Assembly: GCA_017959625.1 (NCBI GenBank)
Contig: JAGDAG010000259.1
Span: forward strand, 1 to 11,806
DNA from: Abditibacteriota bacterium
GTDB lineage: Bacteria; Armatimonadota; UBA5829
Direction: 5' to 3'
DNA: 11,806 nucleotides
Shown one piece after another: positions 5,989 through 11,806 of this stretch (position 1 is its first letter; every line of letters starts with the position of its first letter). Under the pieces are notes generated by a model, which did no database searches, was not told the DNA's origin, and saw nothing but the letters and a program-made list of their open reading frames with translations. The position numbers and the translations under genes are program-made.

Positions 5989-7182
5989 ATGAAAAAAGTT
6001 GTGATCAAAAAATCTTTCGGAAGGGCCGAACCGACGGAAAATAGGATTATTATGAAAAAATATCAAATAGGATTGTTTGCATTGGCATGCCTGTTTGTCT
6101 GCTCTGCTGTTTATGCCGTGCAGGATCTTAACCTGTATGTCAAGAACCGGGTGTACATGAGTCAGAAGTTTTTTCCTCTGGTTCCTTTTCCCGAATATCT
6201 TCAGAATGCCTGTAATAACGGTTCTGAAGAATACGCGGTGTCGATATCCGGCTTTTCTGAAAACATAAACAAAGCCGGGATGATCAAAGTGAGAAAGCTT
6301 TTCAGCGACGGTGGTAAAGGGCTGGGAAAGCGGTTATATATATACAGGGGCGATACCGTATTGGCGCGGATCGAGAAGGATCTTGAAAAGGCCTGCAGCG
6401 AGCTTCCGGTGGTGACGGAACAAAAGATAAACGGCGATTATACATATACGGTGTATGACGGCGAAGAATATACAAAAGACCTTCACGTGATTTCGGTCAT
6501 CGGCGTTCTGCGCCATAGCAACAGAATTATCTGGTATGGCACTCAGGACGGCGAAAAACTGACGTTATCCCAAAGAACCCTTCCTTTGGTGGACGTAAAA
6601 GAGCTTGCCGACGGACGCTATCTGATAGTTACCGATGATGCAGAGTATTACGTTGAAGATCAGGGCGAGAGGCTGGTGGCGGAAGTTTATGCGGGCAACA
6701 GGACTATAGCGACCGTCAAACTCCATACTCCGGTTTATAAAATTCTTTCGGACAATGTGGTGCGCCAGTCCTATGACGACGGGAGCGTGGAGCACTGGCA
6801 AATAAGCCTGTCGGACGAGGACATTGAAAAGAACCGGGAGAAATGGCGCGAGTATTATACCCGGGAAAACGGGGATTTCGCAAAATATGACGCGGGAAAC
6901 AAGCACCTGCTGTGGTGGAACGGAATCGGCAAACGCAGGTCCGTAACGGATGAGACTCATATCCAGGCAATGTGGCGCTATCACGAGGGTGGACCGGAGC
7001 CGGCTGCCGAAAGCTATTCGGAAATGAGTTTGGCAAAAACTGTTTCCGGGCGGGGGGCTTTAGCAAAAGGCGTTTCGGCGCCCAATGCCGGGCAGCAAAA
7101 AGGGGAGACAAGCGCCTCCACCGGCTGGCTGGCCGGCCTTGTCGCGAAAGTGAAGGGCTTTTTTGCCGGGTTGTTTGCATAA
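5989..7182 (+). CDS. Unrecognised exported protein
   Basis: I do not recognise this 397-residue protein. AAGGAG lies nine bases before the ATG at 5989, which favours this start. However, a standard signal peptide begins only at Met22 (base 6052): MKK, then a core GLFALACLFVCSA and likely cleavage at VYA|VQ (43/44). The choice is therefore between an unusually long basic n-region from 5989 and a start at 6052 with a weaker upstream AGGA. The mature part is rich in charged and aromatic residues and beta-type strands (YTYTVYDGEEY, GRYLIVTDDAEYYV), with an acidic helix-like stretch near 278-290. The last 60 residues become Ala/Gly/Ser-rich and end in a hydrophobic or amphipathic tail, GWLAGLVAKVKGFFAGLFA. 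By eye the base composition is less GC-rich than its neighbours, which may point to acquisition. It is a single-gene unit with its own promoter and terminator. Confidence 0.8.
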   Translation: MKKVVIKKSFGRAEPTENRIIMKKYQIGLFALACLFVCSAVYAVQDLNLYVKNRVYMSQKFFPLVPFPEYLQNACNNGSEEYAVSISGFSENINKAGMIKVRKLFSDGGKGLGKRLYIYRGDTVLARIEKDLEKACSELPVVTEQKINGDYTYTVYDGEEYTKDLHVISVIGVLRHSNRIIWYGTQDGEKLTLSQRTLPLVDVKELADGRYLIVTDDAEYYVEDQGERLVAEVYAGNRTIATVKLHTPVYKILSDNVVRQSYDDGSVEHWQISLSDEDIEKNREKWREYYTRENGDFAKYDAGNKHLLWWNGIGKRRSVTDETHIQAMWRYHEGGPEPAAESYSEMSLAKTVSGRGALAKGVSAPNAGQQKGETSASTGWLAGLVAKVKGFFAGLFA

Positions 7183-7197
7183 ACAAGCGAAAGTATG

Positions 7198-7225
7198 AGC
7201 GGGGTCTTGCGGCCCCGCTTTTTTT
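7198..7225 (+). terminator. Intrinsic terminator of the 5989 gene
   Basis: AGCGGGGTC (7198-7206) pairs with GGCCCCGCT (7211-7219), with one T-G wobble and a TTGC loop. The run of seven T at 7219-7225 follows directly. It begins 16 bases after the stop codon. Confidence 0.9.
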
Positions 7226-7266
7226 CGGCGTCGGATCGGCGGTTCCGATACGAAAGCCAACGTAAT

Positions 7267-7303
7267 AACGGCGTCCTTCGGGATGCCTTTATTATGCCGG
7301 CGG
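7267..7303 (+). repeat. Second copy of the 37-bp terminator repeat
   Basis: This segment matches 5646-5682 at 34 of 37 positions, including the TTCG loop and the ATGCCGGCGG tail beyond the T-run. The stem GGCGTCC/GGATGCC (7270-7287) keeps one G-T wobble, and the T-run is broken to TTTATTA, so it would be a weaker terminator on the plus strand. It ends just before the stop codon of the convergent URO-D-like gene. Because a strong terminator already stands at 7198, this one may act as backup or be a dispersed element. Confidence 0.7.
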
Positions 7304-7306
7304 CTG

Positions 7307-8272
7307 TCAGCGCAGGCTCTTTATGGCCTCCGCCATAGCGTCTATGTTTTCGAGGGGAACGCTGCCGGGGATGTCGTGGCTTGAGAAGATCAGCCCCGTG
7401 GGGGCAAAGGCGCGGTATATTTCGTTTATATGCCGGCGGATATCCTCCGGGGTCCCTTGGGGGATGATGCTGCAGTTGTCCATGCCGCCGTAAAGCATCA
7501 GCCGGCCTTTCGAAGCGGCAAGAAACTCCTCCGGGGGATTGTAACGGGGCTCCAGCGGGTTTATGCCGTCGGCCCCCAGCTCCAGAAACAGAGGCACGGC
7601 TTCGATGACACGGCCGTCGGTGTGGTAAAAAACCTTTTTTCCCGCCTTATGGGCAACGGCCACCGCCTCTTTCAGATAGTCGAACTGGAATCTTCTCACC
7701 ATATCCGGCGAATAAATGAGCCCGGTGTTCATGCAGAAATCCTCCGCAAGATACAGCGCGTCTATGTCCATGGCGCACACCCGGCGGGTGATCTCCAGCA
7801 TCACGGGCCAGGTCTTTTGCAGATAGGCGTCTATCGCCTCTCCCCGGAGTATCATGGCTTCCATGAGCTGCTGCGGCAGAAGCAGGCTGTTCAGGACCCC
7901 CAGAGGGTTGGGGACCATGGCAAATATGGCTTTTTGGGGGTATTTCCTGCGTTTTTGCTCTATGTCCCCGTAGATCGCCGGGTCCTCCGGGCTGCAGACG
8001 GGAAGCCCGGAGGCCTCTTCTATGTCGTCCACTTTTCCCCGGGTCATCCACATGGTTTTTCCGTCGGAAATATATTCCGCCTTGCGGGAAGGACACATAT
8101 CCGCCACTGCAAAGGCCTCTATAACATCGGCGCCGTAATGGGAAACGCGGAAATCCTCTCCCAAAAGGGCGTCCAGCCTTTCCATGGCGTCTCTGTCCAT
8201 CCAAAAGTTGAAGGGAGGTCTGTCGGGCTTTTTGCCCTCAAACACTGCGCGCACTCTTTCCCGTGAAGTCAT
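7307..8272 (-). CDS. URO-D superfamily protein, probably not HemE
   Basis: The 321-residue product has the fold signature of the uroporphyrinogen decarboxylase superfamily: an MTSRERVRAVFEG start with PDRPP, then VFYHTDGRV with His217/Asp219, GADGINPLEP at 233-242 and HDIPGSVPLEN at 299-309. True HemE proteins carry an N-terminal MRQAGR motif that binds substrate carboxylates; here that position reads FNFWMDRDA, so heme synthesis is unlikely. Corrinoid methyltransferases of the MtaA/MtbA type bind zinc through His-x-Cys; here it is His-Thr-Asp, so that assignment is not supported either. It is best described as an URO-D-like enzyme of unknown substrate, perhaps a methyl- or decarboxylation-type reaction, in the cytoplasm. 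Its ATG overlaps the stop of the upstream zinc-ribbon gene in ATGA, with AGGA just upstream, so the two are translationally coupled. Confidence 0.88.
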   Translation of the reverse strand: MTSRERVRAVFEGKKPDRPPFNFWMDRDAMERLDALLGEDFRVSHYGADVIEAFAVADMCPSRKAEYISDGKTMWMTRGKVDDIEEASGLPVCSPEDPAIYGDIEQKRRKYPQKAIFAMVPNPLGVLNSLLLPQQLMEAMILRGEAIDAYLQKTWPVMLEITRRVCAMDIDALYLAEDFCMNTGLIYSPDMVRRFQFDYLKEAVAVAHKAGKKVFYHTDGRVIEAVPLFLELGADGINPLEPRYNPPEEFLAASKGRLMLYGGMDNCSIIPQGTPEDIRRHINEIYRAFAPTGLIFSSHDIPGSVPLENIDAMAEAIKSLR

Positions 8273-8685
8273 TTGTCCTGCTTCTCCCTGCTTTTCAAAA
8301 GCGCCGCAAGCCGTTCGCTGTGGATGTTGTCCAGCACCGAGACAAGCCTTTCAAAGGAGGCAAACATCACCGTAAAAACAAGTCCCAGGCACACGGCCGC
8401 AAGCTTTATGCCGAAACCCCACTTCACCGAGGGCAGAAGCCCGGCAAGGGCGATCAGCGTAAGGATAAAAACCACCCTGGTCCTGTTTCTTGCGGCAAAA
8501 AGCAGCCTTTTCCGGAGGCCGGAGGCGGCCTCGGACATTATCCGCATAAATTCGGCTTTTCTGTTTTCTTCTTTTTCCGGCGCCTCTGCGACGGATATCT
8601 CGACGCCGGCAAGGTCGGCGCGGCACTTGAAACAGCGTTTGGCATTATCGGGGTTCGGCGTATTGCAGCCCGGGCATCTTTTCAT
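8269..8685 (-). CDS. Zinc-ribbon membrane protein with two TM segments
   Basis: The 138-residue product starts with a zinc ribbon, Cys4-x2-Cys7 and Cys18-x2-Cys21 (CPGC, then CFKC), of the kind found at the N-terminus of many small membrane proteins. A polar, Glu-rich stretch follows (about 28-68). Two hydrophobic segments come next, about 70-85 (VVFILTLIALAGLLP) and about 92-111 (GIKLAAVCLGLVFTVMFASF), then a basic, helical C-terminus. The frame stays open upstream, antisense to the signal peptidase gene. The ATG at 8685 is chosen because GAGG lies five bases before it and the ribbon begins there. No enzymatic function can be read. It overlaps the URO-D-like gene by four bases, which suggests a shared transcript and possibly physical partnership. 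The extended -10 promoter at 8735 drives it. Confidence 0.82.
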   Translation of the reverse strand: MKRCPGCNTPNPDNAKRCFKCRADLAGVEISVAEAPEKEENRKAEFMRIMSEAASGLRKRLLFAARNRTRVVFILTLIALAGLLPSVKWGFGIKLAAVCLGLVFTVMFASFERLVSVLDNIHSERLAALLKSREKQDK

Positions 8686-8700
8686 GGCGGCCTCTTTTCT

Positions 8701-8718
8701 GCAGGCGAAGGCGCCTGC
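8701..8718 (-). promoter_or_regulatory. Leader hairpin before the zinc-ribbon gene
   Basis: GCAGGCG (8701-8707) and CGCCTGC (8712-8718) form a perfect seven-pair stem with a four-base loop (CCTT in the minus-strand RNA). It lies between the predicted start site and the ribosome binding site of the zinc-ribbon gene, ending about six bases before the AAGAGG. It could stabilise the message or influence initiation. There is no T-run in either direction, so it is not a terminator. Confidence 0.5.
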
Positions 8719-8734
8719 GTTTATATCATAAAAT

Positions 8735-8763
8735 ATTATAGCATAAACGGAACCCGGGGTAAA
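8735..8763 (-). promoter_or_regulatory. Sigma70-like promoter for the zinc-ribbon/URO-D pair
   Basis: On the minus strand TTTACC (8758-8763) is followed after 17 bases by TATAAT (8735-8740), with TGC directly before it as an extended -10. Transcription should start near 8728, giving a 40-base leader that contains the hairpin at 8701-8718. Confidence 0.65.
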
Positions 8764-8773
8764 CGGAGGCCGG

Positions 8774-8779
8774 TATAAA
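8774..8779 (+). promoter_or_regulatory. Possible -10 box for signal peptidase
   Basis: TATAAA lies about 30 bases upstream of the lepB ATG, but no -35 box is seen at the expected distance and there is no TGn extension. The gene has a strong ribosome binding site, AAGGAG, six bases before the ATG. The promoter call is weak. Confidence 0.3.
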
Positions 8780-8808
8780 TAAATGAAACTCTTGAAAAGG
8801 AGATCGTC

Positions 8809-9750
8809 ATGGATGCCATAAGCCAGGCCTTCGGGCGCCTTACGCCCCTGGCCGTTATCACATATTCTGTTTTGCTGGTATTTGCCGGCCTTCTGGTCTA
8901 TAAAAAAAGCCGTTTTGTGTGCGCTGCTCTGTGCATCGTGAGCCTGACTCTGTTCCTTTCCTTTGCGGTGGCGAGGCCCCTCCTGGTGGAAAGCTATTAT
9001 ATAAATACCTCCTCCATGGAGCCCGGGGTCATGCCGGGAACGGTGGTTTTCTGCAACAAGCTGCATTACCGCTTTTTCCCCGTCAAAAGGCAGGAAGCCG
9101 TTTTTATCAGGGTCAACGAGCCCGGCAGCGTTTATATACGCCCCGCCTCGGCCGCCGGAAGGCTGAGAGACTGGCTTTTGGGAGCCGACAGGCGGGAGGT
9201 GTATCTGAAACGGGTAATAGGCCTTCCCGGCGACACGGTGCAGATACTCTCTCCCCGTTTCATTGCCGGCGGCAGGGCCCTTCCGGTCCGGGAAGTGCTG
9301 AGGGCAACGGGCTTTCAGCCCGGGACCATGTTCGCCAGCGACGGCACCGGGCTGGAGATCAACGGGCAGCATTTTTCTCTGGAGCAGCTGGGAGAGGCCC
9401 TGGGGGCAAACGTGGAGATAGCGGGAGGCGTTTACGTAAACGGAAAGCAGCTCACTGAGCCCTATATCCTGGACTATATCCACAACCTGGATTTCCCCGT
9501 GGCCGAGGAGCTCCCTTTTCCCGTTCCGATCCCCGGGGATATAAAGCGGAGCCTGGAGCGCACCGCTTCGGGCTGGGTCCTCAGGGTGCCCCGGGGCCGG
9601 GTGTTCGTGCTGGGGGACAACAGAAACGATTCGGAGGATTCCCGGGATTTCGGCTGTGTGGATATAAAAGACATAGTGGGGCTGCAGCGGGGCGGCGTGA
9701 GGATCGGCACCGGGCTGGACAAAAAGGAAAACGGCGTCCCCCTGCCATAA
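8809..9750 (+). CDS. lepB: Signal peptidase I
   Basis: The 313-residue product is a type I signal peptidase, which cuts signal peptides from exported proteins at the outer face of the cytoplasmic membrane. Two N-terminal membrane segments are visible (about 12-31 and 36-57). The catalytic Ser69 lies in SSMEPG, the general-base Lys134 in KRVIGLPGD, and the conserved GDNRNDSEDSRDFG block spans 269-282. The VYVNGKQLTEPYI strand (208-220) is standard. Between GDTVQI and that strand there are about 58 extra residues (147-204) not found in typical short family members. The Escherichia coli enzyme is similarly long, but I cannot align its extra part by eye. The gene stands alone, divergent from the zinc-ribbon pair and convergent with the glycosidase-like gene. 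Natural substrates in this window would include the S55 peptidase and the 5989 protein. Confidence 0.95.
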   Translation: MDAISQAFGRLTPLAVITYSVLLVFAGLLVYKKSRFVCAALCIVSLTLFLSFAVARPLLVESYYINTSSMEPGVMPGTVVFCNKLHYRFFPVKRQEAVFIRVNEPGSVYIRPASAAGRLRDWLLGADRREVYLKRVIGLPGDTVQILSPRFIAGGRALPVREVLRATGFQPGTMFASDGTGLEINGQHFSLEQLGEALGANVEIAGGVYVNGKQLTEPYILDYIHNLDFPVAEELPFPVPIPGDIKRSLERTASGWVLRVPRGRVFVLGDNRNDSEDSRDFGCVDIKDIVGLQRGGVRIGTGLDKKENGVPLP

Positions 9751-9759
9751 ATACCGCTG

Positions 9760-9790
9760 AAAAAACAAAGGGGAGAATGCTTCTCCCCTT
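9760..9790 (-). terminator. Terminator between convergent genes, stronger on minus strand
   Basis: AAGGGGAGAA (9768-9777) pairs with TTCTCCCCTT (9781-9790) around a three-base loop. On the minus strand the stem is followed by TTTGTTTTTT-like sequence (the A-run at 9760-9765), so it should end the glycosidase-like transcript about 100 bases after its stop. On the plus strand the hairpin is followed by GTATAG, so termination of lepB there would be weak. Confidence 0.75.
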
Positions 9791-9799
9791 GTATAGAAA

Positions 9800-9838
9800 C
9801 AGCCGGAACGGCCGCCCGAAGAGGCTGCGTTCCGGCTG
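9800..9838. repeat. 11-bp perfect inverted repeat with 17-base loop
   Basis: CAGCCGGAACG (9800-9810) and CGTTCCGGCTG (9828-9838) are perfect inverted arms. The loop contains a further GCC/GGC pairing (9811-9813 with 9823-9825). It lies between the glycosidase-like stop and the terminator at 9760-9790, so it would be present in that gene's 3' untranslated RNA. No T-run of note follows. It may protect the message 3' end or be a dispersed palindrome. Confidence 0.55.
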
Positions 9839-9892
9839 GCCGAATGGCGCGGATCCCGGCGTTTTGCCGTTTTACGTCCCGGCGCGGGCCCC

Positions 9893-11806
9893 TTATTTCC
9901 CCAAAGTCACGGAGAGCCGCTCCCCGAAGGGTATCCCCCGCAGATCGTAGCATAAAACGCATTCCTCCCAGTCTTCGGGAAGGGTAAAGGACACTTCGCA
10001 GACGCCGGCGCGCTGTATATCCCGGGGCAGGTCGAAAAACAGCGAGCGGCCTTTGTTCCGGGCCTCCACCCGCACCCTGCCTTCGCCCCGGCTGCTCCAC
10101 TCCGCTTCGTTCAGGTTCCGGCATAAGAGCTTCACCGTATGCCCCCGGACCTCCGCTTTGTCGAAGCCTCCGTCTATATACCTCAGGGGAGCGGGGGTTT
10201 CCGCCTTTGCGGCCTTGCCCTCCAGGGTCACAAGAGGCAGCTCCGCCGTGGTTTTGCCCGTGGCTTCCGAATACAGGAAAGGCTTTTTGCCCTTTGCCGA
10301 AAGAGCGTTGAATCCGTCCCCCGCCTTTTTGTACATTCCGTATATCCCCCGGAAATCCGAGGTGTCTGCCTGTACCGGGGCCTTTCTTTCGGGAAAGCCC
10401 GCCGCAAGGAACCGCCGGGTGTATTTTTTGATGGCCTTCGTCACCTCCCGGTCGGTGTAGTCTTCGTTATAAATGCCGTAGTCGCTTTTTTCGTCCACCC
10501 GAAAGCCCGGGCAGCTGACCCACATATAGACGCCGTCGGAGCCTGACTTTATCAGGGCCTCGAACAGGTTTTTGTAATGGTCCGCCACTTCCTTGTCCCG
10601 GGAGGCGCTTATCTGCTGTTTGCCGCTGTCCCAAAGGCTTTCTCCCGCCTCCGGCCAGATAAGGGGATAGTCCGGCCGGACAAAAAGCCCGTAGGCCCTC
10701 TGGAACTCCAGGGGGAGGGTCCTTTCCTTATTCCCGATGCGTCCGTAGGCCTCGGGAGCAAAAAAGTCCACTCCGCTTGCCAGATACCCGAAATCGTAGT
10801 CTATCCGCGCCGGGTTTGCATTTACCGGGTTGGAGGTCTCGGACATACGGAAGGAAACGAAATGCCTTGTGTCCATGGCCCTTATGCGCATGCGGGTGTT
10901 GTTGTAGTGCTTGTAAAGGAACCAGTCCAAAAACCTTCTGTAGGCCCTTATCATGCCGGCGTGCCTTCCTTCCTCGAAAAACAGCGTTCCCGCCGGGTTC
11001 GTCACCTCCCCCGTTTCCTTCCGGGGAACGGGATAGCCCCACAGGGATTCGGCGGCTCCCACCGAGCCGTACTGATCCGCGAGCCAGCGTTCCCAGGCGC
11101 CGTCGAACCATTCCCTGTTGGCCCGGTCGCCCCAGGAGGGCTCCCAGGCTATGTCGTAGGCATACTCGGAGTCGTTGTCCGCCAGGCGCAGCAGGCTGAT
11201 GATCTCTTCGGCAGACTCGGCTACGTTGCCAAAGGGGTCCCCGGGCCGCAGGCTGAGGTTGATCTTCAGGCCGTATTTGTCCGCCAGGCGCATCATATCC
11301 AGCAGGTTCATATCACCCGCGTAGCCGGTGAAGACGAAAATGTTGATGGAATTGAAGCCTATCTCCCGCAGCTTGCGGAAGTCTCTCTCCACCACAGCGG
11401 GATCATAGCTGTAGTCTGCCAGATAGTTGTTGAAATAGGCGCTCTCGCTGCCCGCTCCCGAAGAAGGCATGTAGTTGACGCCCCAGGGCTTCCACACCTT
11501 TCCCCCCAGCATAAAGTGGCAGCCGGCTATGGTGACGAAATCCCGGGAGGTCTTGGTCTGAAAATGTATGGCGTTTTCCAGCCGGTCTATGACTTCGCCG
11601 TCCAGGGAGAGAGTGACCTCCACGCCGGTCTCTCCTTCCCGGGGGACCTGCAGGGGCCGGCTGATATCCGCGCATTCGCCGGGCAGGGCAGTCACCTTTT
11701 CTGCAAACACCTCTCTGCCGCCGGCAGACAGTCTGCAGACCACTTCCCGGGGAGTGGGGGACACGTTGATGATCCGGGCCCCTCCCAGGGGCTGCATGTC
11801 GGGGAA
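9893..11806 (-). CDS. Glycosidase-like TIM-barrel protein, 5' end outside window
   Basis: At least 637 residues are visible. The frame is open through the right edge, so the true start is probably outside; an in-frame Met at 11797 lies in mid-domain (residues below count from it). Residues about 8-80 look like a beta-sandwich. From about 90 a clan GH-A-like barrel begins (VWKPWGVNYMPSSGAG). Glu219 in AYDIAWEPSWG is the candidate acid/base, and Glu383 in PLIWPEAGESLW the candidate nucleophile. Other barrel-like strands are INIFVFTGY (151-159) and VDFFAPEAYG (343-352). A C-terminal beta-sandwich (about 545-634) ends the protein. The best guess is a hydrolase related to GH42/GH5-type enzymes acting on plant or host polysaccharide, but the residue before Glu219 is Trp rather than the usual Asn, so the family is unsettled. 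Whether it is secreted cannot be seen. Confidence 0.75.
   Translation of the reverse strand, partial: FPDMQPLGGARIINVSPTPREVVCRLSAGGREVFAEKVTALPGECADISRPLQVPREGETGVEVTLSLDGEVIDRLENAIHFQTKTSRDFVTIAGCHFMLGGKVWKPWGVNYMPSSGAGSESAYFNNYLADYSYDPAVVERDFRKLREIGFNSINIFVFTGYAGDMNLLDMMRLADKYGLKINLSLRPGDPFGNVAESAEEIISLLRLADNDSEYAYDIAWEPSWGDRANREWFDGAWERWLADQYGSVGAAESLWGYPVPRKETGEVTNPAGTLFFEEGRHAGMIRAYRRFLDWFLYKHYNNTRMRIRAMDTRHFVSFRMSETSNPVNANPARIDYDFGYLASGVDFFAPEAYGRIGNKERTLPLEFQRAYGLFVRPDYPLIWPEAGESLWDSGKQQISASRDKEVADHYKNLFEALIKSGSDGVYMWVSCPGFRVDEKSDYGIYNEDYTDREVTKAIKKYTRRFLAAGFPERKAPVQADTSDFRGIYGMYKKAGDGFNALSAKGKKPFLYSEATGKTTAELPLVTLEGKAAKAETPAPLRYIDGGFDKAEVRGHTVKLLCRNLNEAEWSSRGEGRVRVEARNKGRSLFFDLPRDIQRAGVCEVSFTLPEDWEECVLCYDLRGIPFGERLSVTLGK

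Noticed and set aside
7307..8272. HemE, uroporphyrinogen decarboxylase of heme synthesis
   Set aside because: The N-terminal MRQAGR substrate-binding motif is absent and no other heme gene is nearby. Only the superfamily signature is supported.
8686..9768. Upstream extension of the zinc-ribbon reading frame to a 499-residue protein
   Set aside because: The extension is antisense to signal peptidase I, whose catalytic motifs are clear. A promoter, leader hairpin and ribosome binding site all point to the ATG at 8685.
1..11806. CRISPR array, insertion sequence, tRNA or rRNA
   Set aside because: No regularly spaced repeats, transposase motifs, terminal inverted repeats with target duplications, or tRNA/rRNA-like conserved blocks were seen in the window.

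Overview
The window is GC-rich bacterial DNA carrying eight genes. Six are complete, and two run off the ends (a lipoprotein at the left, a glycosidase-like protein at the right). Nearly every gene has a strong AAGGAG/GGAG ribosome binding site. Promoters are sigma70-like, several of them of the extended -10 type (TGnTATAAT). Intrinsic terminators are textbook hairpins. A lipobox and several Sec signal peptides show that much of the coding capacity is for exported proteins. The taxon cannot be fixed from the window. An under-sampled, probably diderm phylum of the Armatimonadota/Abditibacteriota kind is a guess, based on the multi-domain secreted protein, the URO-D-like gene and the glycosidase-like gene. 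It is not something the sequence proves.

Layout. Positions 1-167 (minus) hold the start of a lipoprotein. It is divergent from a two-gene plus-strand operon: yifB/comM (AAA+ ATPase, 282-1805) and, nine bases later, a 1269-residue exported protein (1815-5624). That protein has an SpoIVB-type S55 serine peptidase domain, a charged linker, a seven-bladed beta-propeller and two Ig-like domains. The 167-282 gap carries back-to-back promoters, and the operon ends in a UUCG-loop terminator at 5646. Next is a 364-base non-coding region with dyads, small hairpins and an extended -10 promoter, which drives an unrecognised exported protein of lower GC (5989-7182). That gene is followed by its own terminator and by a second copy of the 5646 terminator repeat.

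A minus-strand pair follows: a small zinc-ribbon membrane protein (8269-8685) translationally coupled to a URO-D superfamily protein (7307-8272). Divergent from the pair is signal peptidase I (8809-9750, plus), which carries an unusual insertion of about 58 residues. A hairpin that terminates mainly on the minus strand and a second long inverted repeat separate it from a convergent glycosidase-like gene (9893-11806, minus, 5' end outside the window).

How they fit together: yifB and the peptidase gene are likely cotranscribed, but no shared function is evident. Signal peptidase I would process the secreted peptidase and the 5989 protein. Nothing here amounts to a clear defence, mobile or CRISPR system. 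The most unusual items are the peptidase domain, whose motif order is permuted relative to SpoIVB and which is fused to a propeller, the signal peptidase insertion, and the repeated dyads around the 5923 promoter.
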